Origin: Candidatus Zhuqueibacterota bacterium
GTDB taxonomy: Bacteria > Zhuqueibacterota > Zhuqueibacteria > Oceanimicrobiales > Oceanimicrobiaceae
Direction: 5' to 3'
DNA length: 64,000 bases
Assembly: GCA_029261995.1 (NCBI GenBank)
Contig: JAJDAF010000039.1
Span: 1 to 64,000, forward strand
Positions 16,553 through 25,794 of the stretch are shown piece by piece (within the stretch, counting starts at the first letter, position 1; each line of letters begins with the position of its first letter). Below the pieces are notes generated by a model. The model made no database searches. It was not told the DNA's origin and saw only the letters and a list, made by a program, of their open reading frames with translations. A program made the translations under genes and the position numbers.

Positions 16553-18193
16553 ATGACTACGACTGACAAACTCCAACAGAAACTCACAATTGCTGCCTCC
16601 AGCGATATTGGTAGCGTCCGCAAGGAAAACGAGGACTTCTATTACTACTCGCAATCGAAGAGCTTCCTCGTGGTTTGCGACGGCATGGGCGGACACCAGA
16701 AAGGGGCGCTCGCCAGCAAATATGGCGGCGAAACCATGCGCGACCTGATTTTTGGAAATGAGAGTGTCAAGAAAATCAGCATCGAGAACAAACTTTATGA
16801 CACCGCCAGAGCGTGTGAAGACCTGCCAACCAATGTCACCGCTGAAGCCCTCAAACTGGCTGCCGGGATTCGCCTGGCGAACCGCCGTATCTTCCAAGCC
16901 GCGCTGCAAGACAAGAAAATGCTGGGCATGGGAACAACCATTGTGGCCGCGATTTTTCACGAGGGTCACATCGTGGTGGCTCACGTCGGAGACAGCAGAC
17001 TTTACCGGCTGCGCGGCAGCGAACTCTCGACCATCACCACGGACCACTCCTGGCTCAACGAGCTTCTGGAAGACAATGAAATCAGCGAAAACGAGGTGAA
17101 GAATTTTCGCAAGAAGAACGTCCTGACCCGGGCGCTCGGCATCGCTCCTTCGGTCAAGATTGACCTGCAGATCGCGCCAGTTGAGCCCGACGACCTTTAC
17201 CTGATGTGCTCGGACGGCCTCAGCAATGCTCTGCAGGACGAACTCATTCATAGCATTTTGAGCGCCTATCACGGCTCCCTGCAAAACAAAGTCAGCAATC
17301 TTGTCAGCCGCGCCAAGATGATGGATGGCTCCGATAATATCACGGCAGGGCTGGCGCATGTGGCCGGCCAGTGGGAAATGAGTGAACAGACCGACGCAAG
17401 CTGGACCATTGGCGAGGAGCCGGCTCATATCACAGACTACATCGACCAGTGCATAAAAAGTATCTATCCGCAGACCGGCGCTGGCAACGGTAAGGGTTCA
17501 CGTAGGCTGGGGATTTTCGGCTTGGCGGCAGCTGTAGTCGTCGCGCTGGCCTTTTTCGTGTTTCAGTCAAGTACAGCAGAAAGGCGGCCGCCCGAAGCCG
17601 GCGCGAGTCCGCTGTTCACGCAACAGGCCAACAGTTCAGACGCGACTCAAGCCAGACAGACCAGACAGGTGTCACGCGTGCCCGCCGGGCAGATAGCCTT
17701 GCTGCAGATTAGCGATGACAAATACCTGAAAATGTTCAATGATTTGCAGGGGGTTCGCGTGCTGGACGTAGTCGCCAGATTTGCGCCGAACAAGCCGGTC
17801 ACTGTCGGCAACTACACTTGGGCCATGGCCGACTCGAGAGAAACAATTCTGTACAAGAAGCGCAACATTTATCTCGAACCGGTGACCGCTGCGTCTGATG
17901 CGGGCGCAGGCTTCGGCACTTCGACGGGAAAACAGACGGAAGGCTCTCGCCAGCAGACAGGCGCAAACGCGTTAATTTACCTGTTGGGTGACTTCAATGC
18001 AACGCCGTTTGACCGGGCATCGATTCTCGTGAACGACCGACCGCTTGGGGCTTTGAACCGATACAAAGACAGCGGCTTCTACCTCGACAACGGTATCTAC
18101 GACATCAAGATTGTCGATCGTAGCAACAACGTGCTGAAGGAGAAGAACAACATCCAAATCCAAAACGGCGAGACTATCGCCATAGAGTTTTAA
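16553..18193 (+). CDS. Transmembrane PP2C-type Ser/Thr phosphatase
   Basis: This is a 546-residue PPM/PP2C phosphatase expected to reverse the phosphorylation made by the kinase of the locus. The catalytic domain (about 10-270) shows the metal-binding motifs: RKENED (Asp28), VCDGMGGH (Asp43-Gly44), GMGTT, HVGDSRLYR, CSDGLSN (Asp221) and GSDNIT (Asp261). One TM helix lies at about 318-340. The periplasmic tail of 200 residues ends in a PEGA-like segment (about 470-546). The layout (catalytic domain in, beta domain out) mirrors the kinase. The ribosome site is weak (AAGGGA well upstream). It is co-directional with, and close to, its neighbours. Confidence 0.93.
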   Translation: MTTTDKLQQKLTIAASSDIGSVRKENEDFYYYSQSKSFLVVCDGMGGHQKGALASKYGGETMRDLIFGNESVKKISIENKLYDTARACEDLPTNVTAEALKLAAGIRLANRRIFQAALQDKKMLGMGTTIVAAIFHEGHIVVAHVGDSRLYRLRGSELSTITTDHSWLNELLEDNEISENEVKNFRKKNVLTRALGIAPSVKIDLQIAPVEPDDLYLMCSDGLSNALQDELIHSILSAYHGSLQNKVSNLVSRAKMMDGSDNITAGLAHVAGQWEMSEQTDASWTIGEEPAHITDYIDQCIKSIYPQTGAGNGKGSRRLGIFGLAAAVVVALAFFVFQSSTAERRPPEAGASPLFTQQANSSDATQARQTRQVSRVPAGQIALLQISDDKYLKMFNDLQGVRVLDVVARFAPNKPVTVGNYTWAMADSRETILYKKRNIYLEPVTAASDAGAGFGTSTGKQTEGSRQQTGANALIYLLGDFNATPFDRASILVNDRPLGALNRYKDSGFYLDNGIYDIKIVDRSNNVLKEKNNIQIQNGETIAIEF

Positions 18194-18243
18194 CCACGGG
18201 CTAAGGCTCAAGTACCAGCAAGATTTCATCAGGAGGTAGTGAA

Positions 18244-20094
18244 GTGCACAAGAATAAGCTTCTGCAGTTTGGCCTGACAGCCTGTGTCTTGCTCGCGTCG
18301 CAGATTGCAGTTTATCCGCAATCGTCAAATCAGGACGCGATCAGACTCTTTAATCAAGCGACTTCCGAGTCAGACCCGGAAAAGAAAATTGCTCTCTACA
18401 AACAGGCGGTGGAACTGGACCCAACGTTCATCGAGGCGCAATACAACATCGGCCTCGCCTACAAGCACGCCAAGGACTACAACAATTCTGAGGTCTACTT
18501 GAACAACGCCCGCCGTGCTCGCCAGAGTGGCACGGACGAAAAACTTCTTGCACGGGTGCTCTACCACCTTGCGACAGTCCAAAAACGTCTAAAAAAGTTG
18601 AAGGCGGCCGAAGCGACTTTGCACGAAGCAGAGGGGACAGGCAAGGACCGGAAGATGCAATCCAAGGTGGCGTTTGAGCTTGGCCTTGTGTTATATGAGC
18701 AAGGCCGGTACGACGATGCACTTAGCCATCTGCGGACCAGTCAGAGTCAGTACAAGGAAAGCAGCAGCTTTTTCGAGAATCTCATCAAAATCGTAGAGAC
18801 GGAGGTCCAGGTCAGTGAACTCGAGGCTGAAATCCAGAGGTCTATCGACGCCGGCAACGTGCTGCAGGCGCAGGCACAATTGCAGCAGCTCAGAAACCTG
18901 AAGCCAAACCACGCGGGCATCGCTGAAAAAATGACATTCATCGATTCGCTGATGAACGACAAGGCGAAGAAAGAATTTTTGCAGGATATGTACGAGGTCG
19001 CGACAACGCACTTTGGCAAGGGTGAGTTTGAAAAAGCCGCCAGCAGCTTCGAGGCCCTGCTGCAACATGACGGCCGCTACCGGGACGCGAAAGCGAGGCT
19101 GGAAGAGGCGCAGACCCGCCTGGCAGAACAGCAAAAGCAACAGGAAATCGAAGAATCCTATGCCAGCGGACTCGAAGCGCTCGACCAGGAAAACTGGACG
19201 CGGGCGATCATCGCATTTGAACGTGTGGTCGAACTCGACCCGGAGAACCAGGAGGCCGCGCGCAAATTGAGAACAGCAAACCGGGGCCTGGAGTCGGCCG
19301 GTACCGAAACCATTCTCCGTCAGTACTACCTCGACGGCGTCAACGCTATGAACAACAAGAACCTGTCGGCAGCGCTGGCCTCTTTTCAGAAGGTTTACAG
19401 CATCAATCCACGCTACAAGGATGCAGCAACCCTGATTGAGCAAATCAAGCGCTCGCACACGCCCACGACAACCGCGGCCCTGTCATCGGACGAGTACTTC
19501 AATTCGCTCTACGACCAGGCAACGACAGCGATGAGTGAAAAAAAATGGGTGCAGTCAGTCCTGACGCTGGAAAAACTGCGGTTGCTGGCGCCAAACGACC
19601 ACAACCTTCTCAACCTTCTGATCCAGGCAAAAGAAAACATGAAGCTGGGCGACGAGACGGAAGCCGCCAGCGCGCAGGATGGCAAACGAATGAACCCTAT
19701 GGTGTACATTGGCGGATTTATCGCCGTCTTGATTCTGCCGGTGTTTGGCTTCGTGGTCTTCTCCCCGACCAGCCGGGCCAGAATTCACTATCTGAGGGGC
19801 AACTACCCCAAGGCCGCCAACATCTACGAGCGTATGCTGGCCAGGCACCCGGAGCGGCTGAAGTATTATCCAACACTGGCCAATATCTATTTAATTCTGG
19901 GCCGCAACGATGAACGCGCGCTCAAAGTGTTCAGGATGATTATCGATTTGAATCTGGCCAAGCAGATTCATCCACAAATAAACGCAGTTCTGTCACAGAA
20001 GTACCTCAGCGACGGGCACAGCCACGACGATGAGGCGATCACCATTCTTGAGAATGAACTGAAAGCAGTGCAAGAGAATCAAGCGAAGTCCTAA
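18244..20094 (+). CDS. Membrane-anchored TPR protein (second paralogue)
   Basis: This 616-residue bitopic protein has a signal peptide (cleavage near VYPQ, about residue 27) and periplasmic TPR arrays (about 30-210 and 240-450). One TM helix lies at about 486-507. The cytoplasmic tail has the RGNYPKAANIYERMLARHP unit, matching the tail of the protein at 9469-11025. Codons 27-60 show typical TPR spacing (A-x3-Y-x-P). The start is GTG with AGGAGG 7 bases ahead. It ends two bases before the next gene. Likely a scaffold spanning the inner membrane; partners are inferred from the locus. Confidence 0.88.
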   Translation: MHKNKLLQFGLTACVLLASQIAVYPQSSNQDAIRLFNQATSESDPEKKIALYKQAVELDPTFIEAQYNIGLAYKHAKDYNNSEVYLNNARRARQSGTDEKLLARVLYHLATVQKRLKKLKAAEATLHEAEGTGKDRKMQSKVAFELGLVLYEQGRYDDALSHLRTSQSQYKESSSFFENLIKIVETEVQVSELEAEIQRSIDAGNVLQAQAQLQQLRNLKPNHAGIAEKMTFIDSLMNDKAKKEFLQDMYEVATTHFGKGEFEKAASSFEALLQHDGRYRDAKARLEEAQTRLAEQQKQQEIEESYASGLEALDQENWTRAIIAFERVVELDPENQEAARKLRTANRGLESAGTETILRQYYLDGVNAMNNKNLSAALASFQKVYSINPRYKDAATLIEQIKRSHTPTTTAALSSDEYFNSLYDQATTAMSEKKWVQSVLTLEKLRLLAPNDHNLLNLLIQAKENMKLGDETEAASAQDGKRMNPMVYIGGFIAVLILPVFGFVVFSPTSRARIHYLRGNYPKAANIYERMLARHPERLKYYPTLANIYLILGRNDERALKVFRMIIDLNLAKQIHPQINAVLSQKYLSDGHSHDDEAITILENELKAVQENQAKS

Positions 20095-20096
20095 TC

Positions 20097-22424
20097 ATGT
20101 CAGAGCAAAACGAAGACCAGTCACGCGCCAGGATGCTTCAGCTCCTGTTTACCCTGGGACGCTCCTACCTCGACCGGCACCAGAACGAAGAAGCCCTCCA
20201 GAAATTCTCCCAGCTTCTCGAGCTCGAACCCGAACACCAGGAAGCGTGTTTCTACTCTGCCATAGCGGCGATCAGGTTGAATGCCGTCACTGACGAGGCG
20301 CTTGCGCTCTACGAACAGGCGCTGGCTATTGCTCCCGACTCCGAGCAACTCACATCCAGTCTGGCTGAACTATTTGAGGCAAACGGAATCGACACACCCT
20401 TCGCCTTGAGTGTTGCGGAGAGGTACGCCGAACACAATGCCGCCACGCTCGACCATGCGGACGGAGAGCACGCTTCGTTATCCGGCCCCGACCATGACGG
20501 CGCCGAGACTCTGGTTGCGGAATCCCCTGCCGGCCAGGAGAACGTGCTGCGCCTCGAACTCGAGCAATTGTGGTGGCAGCAAGATTTCGCACAAGCGAAG
20601 GAGTTGGTCGAGACCAAACAACGTGCGCTTGGCAATGACTCAGACCACGCCCTTGACCTTGAACTGGCGCTGACGCACGCTTATGAAAGCATGGCCTGCA
20701 AAAAGCCTGTCCGAAACAAGAACATCATCGGTCTGCTCAGCAACGTACTCGACGAATTGCTGCCCGCTGACACCATGGAAGGCGTGCGTGACTATTTGAC
20801 GCTGCGAATGGTCATGCCGAAGCACCTGACACAGAAACCCGCGTTCATGACCGCGCCCGATTGTCGAGAATATAAATTCATCCTGGGCATGGTCCCGATG
20901 GATGAGTTCTTTGGGAGCATCCAGGCCGAGCCGAACGGCGGCGCTGAACCGAGTGTGAACGGAAAAGGCAACGGTCAGGCAGACCATTTCCAGTTGCAGG
21001 AGATCATCGACGAGGTTCTCGATGGCGTCAACGGCGAAACCGAACTGGCTGAACTGGCGCCCGATGACTGGCGCAGCTATCTTTTTGTTGAGATCAGGCC
21101 CAGGTCCGGTCAAAGCCTGTCCGGCAGGCTAACCGGGATTGTCGGCTCGCATCTTGCGAATGTTGCCAACAGCCAACTTCGGAAGGCTGGTAATGGCTTT
21201 GTGAGCTTCGCTCCGGACCCCGCTCTACATGCGGAATCTGCGCTCCGGCTCATGCAGAGCCTTGATCTTTACAATACCGCTTTGCCCGAAAGCGAGCGAA
21301 TAGAGCTGCACTGTGCCCTTTATGCCTTCGAGTCCCCCCAGGATATGTCGTCGAAAAAGTCGCTACGAAACCTTGTTCGCGCCTGCCACCTGCTGCGTGC
21401 GGCCCAGGGCGCCGAAAACGATGACAATCTGGGGACATTCTTGATCGCCTGTCCTGAAAAAATCTCAGCCAGAATTCAAGCGAGCGGCGTTCCGCTCCTG
21501 CCATCCACGCAAACGGAAGTTCTACCGGGTGAATTCGAGGCTTGCGCCCTTGCTTTCTGGACACTGCCTCTGGAGGAAGCCTGTGCTTCGAAAACGGTCG
21601 TGCTTGGCGATGTCGAATTACAGGAATGCCTGCGGGCGCAATTGGGCTATGCCACCTACCGCGGCAAACACCGACAACTCGACAGGCCCGTGATTGTGCG
21701 CGCGCTCTCTTATCAGAATTCAATCGACATCATGAGCGATGAGAAACACCTGGATGATTACTACAGCCAGATTCGGTTGATTGGTAGAATGACCCACCCC
21801 GGCATCGCGACACTTTTTGACATGGGCGAACAAGATCAAACCCTTTATTACGCGAGGGAATTCGTCGAAGGTGAAAACATCCTTGCGGTCAATTACGATG
21901 ACCCGCAATGGGAGTACGAGTTGGTCAACAACCTGCTCAAAGTGCTCGGCGCGCTAAAATACATCGAGGCCCAGGGAACCGCCCATCTCAACCTGAAGCC
22001 CAGCAACATTTGGCTGAACGATTCACACGGATGTAAAATAACGGACTTGAGGATTCGAGGATTTGCTTCGAGCAACTCCGGAGAGAACATGGACTGGCAG
22101 TATTCGGCGCCAGAACTCCTGGACAGCAAGAAGGGAGATATCCGGAGTGACACTTACTCACTCGCGGTAATCGCCTATGAAATCCTAGCCAGAACGCATC
22201 CCTACACCGCCGTTGACATCAACAGCGAGGCAGACCTGAAGCAAGCCAACTTCGAAACGCTGAATGAATCTGGTGATGATTTCAACGCGAACTGGTCTGC
22301 GTGGGTAATGAAAGCGATGGCGCTGAATCCGAAGCAGCGTTTTCAGACGGTAGCTGAGGCCGAGTTGGAATTCCGAAACGTTCAGGTTGGAGTACTGACT
22401 GCAACCACGGTGGGAGACGAGTAG
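20097..22424 (+). CDS. Cytoplasmic TPR-pseudokinase with a degenerate cyclase-like middle
   Basis: This is a 775-residue protein with no signal peptide or TM helix. TPRs occupy about 10-110. The middle (about 328-470) follows the layout of class III nucleotide cyclases (LFVEIR..., GNGFVSF, RNLVRACHLLRAAQG), but the metal-binding aspartates are not evident. The C-terminal third is a protein-kinase fold with key changes. The ATP-binding Lys is Arg535 (VIVRAL), the HRD loop is HLN with catalytic Asp replaced by Asn632, and DFG is DLR (650-652). The conserved Asn637 and APE (671-673) remain. It is best read as a pseudokinase acting as a docking or allosteric partner. The cyclase likeness is inference. 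It is the last gene of the plus-strand set. Confidence 0.85.
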   Translation: MSEQNEDQSRARMLQLLFTLGRSYLDRHQNEEALQKFSQLLELEPEHQEACFYSAIAAIRLNAVTDEALALYEQALAIAPDSEQLTSSLAELFEANGIDTPFALSVAERYAEHNAATLDHADGEHASLSGPDHDGAETLVAESPAGQENVLRLELEQLWWQQDFAQAKELVETKQRALGNDSDHALDLELALTHAYESMACKKPVRNKNIIGLLSNVLDELLPADTMEGVRDYLTLRMVMPKHLTQKPAFMTAPDCREYKFILGMVPMDEFFGSIQAEPNGGAEPSVNGKGNGQADHFQLQEIIDEVLDGVNGETELAELAPDDWRSYLFVEIRPRSGQSLSGRLTGIVGSHLANVANSQLRKAGNGFVSFAPDPALHAESALRLMQSLDLYNTALPESERIELHCALYAFESPQDMSSKKSLRNLVRACHLLRAAQGAENDDNLGTFLIACPEKISARIQASGVPLLPSTQTEVLPGEFEACALAFWTLPLEEACASKTVVLGDVELQECLRAQLGYATYRGKHRQLDRPVIVRALSYQNSIDIMSDEKHLDDYYSQIRLIGRMTHPGIATLFDMGEQDQTLYYAREFVEGENILAVNYDDPQWEYELVNNLLKVLGALKYIEAQGTAHLNLKPSNIWLNDSHGCKITDLRIRGFASSNSGENMDWQYSAPELLDSKKGDIRSDTYSLAVIAYEILARTHPYTAVDINSEADLKQANFETLNESGDDFNANWSAWVMKAMALNPKQRFQTVAEAELEFRNVQVGVLTATTVGDE

Positions 22425-22450
22425 ATGTAATTCCGCATTGGCGGCGAAAC

Positions 22451-23128
22451 TCAGTTCCGCTCGCCGCTGTCTTCACCGAAACGGTGCTTGATGGATCTGG
22501 CCTCCACGATGAAAATAACTTCTTCTGCAATGTTGGTCGAGAGGTCCGCAACCCGCTCGAGATTCTTGGACACCATCGCCAGATTCAAGGCCTGCGAAAT
22601 GTTCCTAGGGTCCTCAAGCATGTAGGTCAGCAGTTCACGCTGCATGCCATCATCCAAACCGTCTACCAGGTCATCGCTTTCACAAACCTGACGCGCTTTG
22701 GCGGCGTCGAGACTGACAAAGCTGTCGAGCGAATTCCTGAGCATTTCTTGCACCATCTGCCCCATGTATGGGATGTCGATGAGCGGCTTAAGCTGTGACA
22801 TGGTTGTCAGTTGCTCTGCTGTTTTTGCGATGTTGACGGCGTGGTCTCCCATGCGCTCCAAATCATTGTAAATCTTGATGGCCGCCATGATGAAACGCAA
22901 ATCCGCGGCCACCGGTTGAAACCGCGCCAGCAACGTGAAGCAGGCGTTCTCGATTTTGAGTTCGAGGGCGTCGATGGCGGCGTCCTCAACCACGACTTGC
23001 TGAGCAAGACTGGCATCCCGCTCTTTGAGCGCCTTTATCGCCTTATCTATCGAAGCTTCGGCGAGGCCGGCCATCTTGAGCAAATCCTGCTTCACGCTGT
23101 TTATTTCTACATCCAGATGTCTTTCCAT
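22451..23128 (-). CDS. phoU: Phosphate-specific transport system accessory protein PhoU
   Basis: This is a 225-residue PhoU, a cytoplasmic helical protein that links the Pst transporter to the PhoR kinase and represses the regulon when phosphate is plentiful. It shows two three-helix PhoU repeats with the metal-binding motifs (VVVEDAAIDALELKIEN and the matching CESDDLVDGLDD block). The start at 23128 is preferred to the ATG at 23137 because the AGGA ribosome site abuts the latter and is properly spaced for the former. It is the last gene of the pst operon and converges on the TPR-pseudokinase gene with a 26-base gap. Confidence 0.95.
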   Translation of the reverse strand: MERHLDVEINSVKQDLLKMAGLAEASIDKAIKALKERDASLAQQVVVEDAAIDALELKIENACFTLLARFQPVAADLRFIMAAIKIYNDLERMGDHAVNIAKTAEQLTTMSQLKPLIDIPYMGQMVQEMLRNSLDSFVSLDAAKARQVCESDDLVDGLDDGMQRELLTYMLEDPRNISQALNLAMVSKNLERVADLSTNIAEEVIFIVEARSIKHRFGEDSGERN

Positions 23129-23207
23129 ACCACTCATTCCTGTTTAAAAAAAATTTCTGCAGGCGCATCGACGGCCTGGCTGAGTTAAGTGAAATGCCCC
23201 TGTGCTC

Positions 23208-24098
23208 CTATCCGAACCTGCCTGAGATATAGTCCTCTGTCAGCTTTTCTTTCGGGTTCGTGAAAATGCGATCCGTGTTGTCAAACTCAATCAGTTTGCC
23301 GAGCCAGAGATACGCGGTGTAGTCGGAAATTCTCGCTGCCTGCTGCATGTTGTGCGTTACAATGACAATAGTATAATCATTTTTTAGCTCCAGAATCAAC
23401 TCTTCGATGCGTGCCGTTGCGATTGGGTCAAGCGCGGAACAGGGTTCATCCATCAGGACAATTTCAGGCTCCACGGCAATGGTCCGGGCGATGCACAGCC
23501 GTTGCTGCTGACCGCCAGAGAGACCCAGCGCACTCGAGTCAATTCTGTCCTTGACCTCCTCCCACAGCGCGGCGCTCTTCAGGCTTTTCTCTACGATTTC
23601 ATCCAACTGGCTCTTGTCGCGGATACCGATGATTCTCGGGCCATAAGCGACATTCTCGTAAATCGACTTCGGGAACGGGTTAGACTTCTGAAATACCATC
23701 CCGACCCTCTTGCGCAGGTCCGTAACATCGAGTTCGGGATCGTAGATGTCGGTTCCGTTCGCACGAATCTCACCTTGGAAGCGAGCGCCGTCTATCAAAT
23801 CGTTCAGCCGGTTGAAGCAGCGCAGCAGTGTACTCTTACCACAGCCGGAGGGCCCGATAAACGCAGTGACCTTTTTGGTGGGAATGCTCAGGCTGATGTC
23901 ATCGAGGGCCCAACCTTCTCCATAGCTGAAGAACCAATTGCTGGTGCTGACCGCAATCCGGTCGGCGTCAAATACTGGTGTAACGACGCCGATATTAGAC
24001 GGCATTTTGTTTTCGGTTGACATCGCGCCGGTTTTCATCTCTTCAGTACCGTCCAGTGAATTGGTATCATTTATTGCGGTAACATCTGTTGTGGACAT
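23208..24098 (-). CDS. pstB: Phosphate ABC transporter ATP-binding protein PstB
   Basis: This is the cytoplasmic ATPase of the high-affinity phosphate importer. It shows Walker [10 protein letters not shown] (about 82-90), the ABC signature LSGGQQQR, Walker [14 protein letters not shown] and the switch His in IVTHN. The first 45 residues are an acidic, Ser/Thr-rich extension beyond the usual PstB start. The start at 24098 has AAGGAG 11 bases ahead; the ATG at 24107 is only two bases from it and less likely. The gene follows pstA by 28 bases. Confidence 0.96.
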   Translation of the reverse strand: MSTTDVTAINDTNSLDGTEEMKTGAMSTENKMPSNIGVVTPVFDADRIAVSTSNWFFSYGEGWALDDISLSIPTKKVTAFIGPSGCGKSTLLRCFNRLNDLIDGARFQGEIRANGTDIYDPELDVTDLRKRVGMVFQKSNPFPKSIYENVAYGPRIIGIRDKSQLDEIVEKSLKSAALWEEVKDRIDSSALGLSGGQQQRLCIARTIAVEPEIVLMDEPCSALDPIATARIEELILELKNDYTIVIVTHNMQQAARISDYTAYLWLGKLIEFDNTDRIFTNPKEKLTEDYISGRFG

Positions 24099-24126
24099 GT
24101 CTTGCATATCTCCTTCATATAACAAA

Positions 24127-25767
24127 CTAGAATACTGAAAAGGCCAGTTTCTTACGCAGTCGATTTCGTATTTGAATCGCGAACACGTTTAGCAGCACGA
24201 CGATGATGATCAACAGCAAGGTGGTCGAGTACACCATCGGAATTGCGGCTTCCACGTTGGGCGACTGAAAGCCAACGTCATAGATGTGGAAGCCAAGGTG
24301 CATGAACTTGCGCTCAAGGTGCAAAAAAGGAAAAGTGCCATCCAAAGGCAACGCCGGCGCCAGCTTGACCACACCAGTGAGCATGAGCGGCGCCACTTCG
24401 CCGGCCGCCCGGGCAATGGCCAGAATCAAGCCGGTCAGAATGCCAGGAAGAGCACTTGGAATCACAACGCGCCAGAGGGTCTCAAACTTGGTGGCAGACA
24501 ATGCCAGGGAACCCTCACGTATCTCCCGGGGCACCGCGGCCAACCCTTCCTCGGTCGCGACGATGACCACAGGAACGGTGAGAAGAGCCAAAGTCAGGGA
24601 TGCCCAGAGCAGCCCGCCGGTGCCGAAGGTCGGCGTCGGTAGCGCCTCCGAAAAGAAGAATTGATCGATGGTGCCGCCGACGGCATAGATGAAAAAGCCC
24701 AGGCCAAACACGCCGTAGACGATCGACGGAACGCCGGCGAGGTTGTTGACGGCAATCCTGATCGCCTGCACCCAAAAGCCCTGTTTGGCGTATTCACGCA
24801 GGTAAATCGCCGCCAGAACCCCAAGCGGCACCACGGCAATGCTCATCATGACGACAAGAATCACGGTGCCGAACAGCGCAGGAAAGACCCCGCCTTCGGT
24901 GTTCGATTCGCGAGGCTCGCCGCTCACGAACTCCCAAATCTTGCCGGCACAAACCGCGGATCTCCCCCAAAAGTCTATATCGTTTGGCCGGAAGGCGCGC
25001 ACAATATCGAACACTTTGATATCCTTCTCCCGGCCGTCGATTGCTGTCATAGTCAGCACGCCCCGCTCAGATTGGCGATAGAGGCTGCTAAGTTCTGCCT
25101 CGCGTGCGTCGTAGCGTACGCGCAGACTCTGCATTTCAGCTCGCTGCTGAGCAATTTCCAGGGCAAGAGCCACATCGGTGGTGTCGCTTCCCATAGTCAG
25201 CTTTCGAAGCTGAAGCCGGAGTTTTTCCAGTCCGGAGTTGATCTCGTCGATGGCGCCTTTCTCGAGCGAATGAATGTCATTGTGCAAGGCCGCCATGTCG
25301 TCGAGCCGACGCTGCAATTCAGGCCAGCCTTCCGCGAACGAGTCGGCGATCGTCGTTCCATCGAACGTGAGCTTCTTGAAGTAACCGTAGAAATTCCCCC
25401 ACTCCGAGCGCTCCAGAACAAGCGCATGCTCAGGCTCGAATCGGCGCTCGATCTCGGATTCATCCACCCAACGAAAGTCGAGAGAATACAAGTCTCGGTT
25501 TCCGATCTTGACGCGGATGCGGTACTGTGCTTGCTTCGAATCCGTGTCAGTCTCCGGGATTCGTTCTCGATCCCAGATCTCCCCCAGGACTTTGTTGCCA
25601 TCTTTCAGGTGCAATTCTGTCAGGTCATAGGGCCAGAACTGCCGCAGCCCGTTGTAGAGAATGAGAGCCATCAGGGCGGCAATCATGAGCAAACTGATGG
25701 CAAGCGCGCCGCCGGTCAGCCAGACAAAAGGATCGCCACTCTTCCAAAATTTCTTCATTTCAACCAC
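24127..25767 (-). CDS. pstA: Phosphate ABC transporter permease PstA (long form)
   Basis: This is the inner-membrane permease subunit, 546 residues against about 300 in the E. coli form. After TM1 (about 18-38) comes a periplasmic insert of about 240 residues, with a coiled-coil stretch around 150-245. The usual five-helix permease core follows from about 295, with the EAA loop motif ([26 protein letters not shown]). Similar long PstA proteins are known in some Proteobacteria. The start is GTG; an in-frame ATG three codons later (25758) is possible. It is paired with a long PstC. Confidence 0.94.
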   Translation of the reverse strand: MVEMKKFWKSGDPFVWLTGGALAISLLMIAALMALILYNGLRQFWPYDLTELHLKDGNKVLGEIWDRERIPETDTDSKQAQYRIRVKIGNRDLYSLDFRWVDESEIERRFEPEHALVLERSEWGNFYGYFKKLTFDGTTIADSFAEGWPELQRRLDDMAALHNDIHSLEKGAIDEINSGLEKLRLQLRKLTMGSDTTDVALALEIAQQRAEMQSLRVRYDAREAELSSLYRQSERGVLTMTAIDGREKDIKVFDIVRAFRPNDIDFWGRSAVCAGKIWEFVSGEPRESNTEGGVFPALFGTVILVVMMSIAVVPLGVLAAIYLREYAKQGFWVQAIRIAVNNLAGVPSIVYGVFGLGFFIYAVGGTIDQFFFSEALPTPTFGTGGLLWASLTLALLTVPVVIVATEEGLAAVPREIREGSLALSATKFETLWRVVIPSALPGILTGLILAIARAAGEVAPLMLTGVVKLAPALPLDGTFPFLHLERKFMHLGFHIYDVGFQSPNVEAAIPMVYSTTLLLIIIVVLLNVFAIQIRNRLRKKLAFSVF

Positions 25768-25794
25768 TATTCCAGATGTGCACGTTTCTCAAAA

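Noticed and set aside
16040-17428. Minus-strand open frame of 462 codons
   Set aside because: It runs antisense across the FHA and PP2C genes, whose motifs are intact; the reverse frame is open because of GC-rich codon bias.
11295-22424. Type VI secretion regulatory set (PpkA/PppA/Fha)
   Set aside because: The kinase/phosphatase/FHA trio recalls it, but no tss, hcp or vgrG gene is present and the domain layouts differ.
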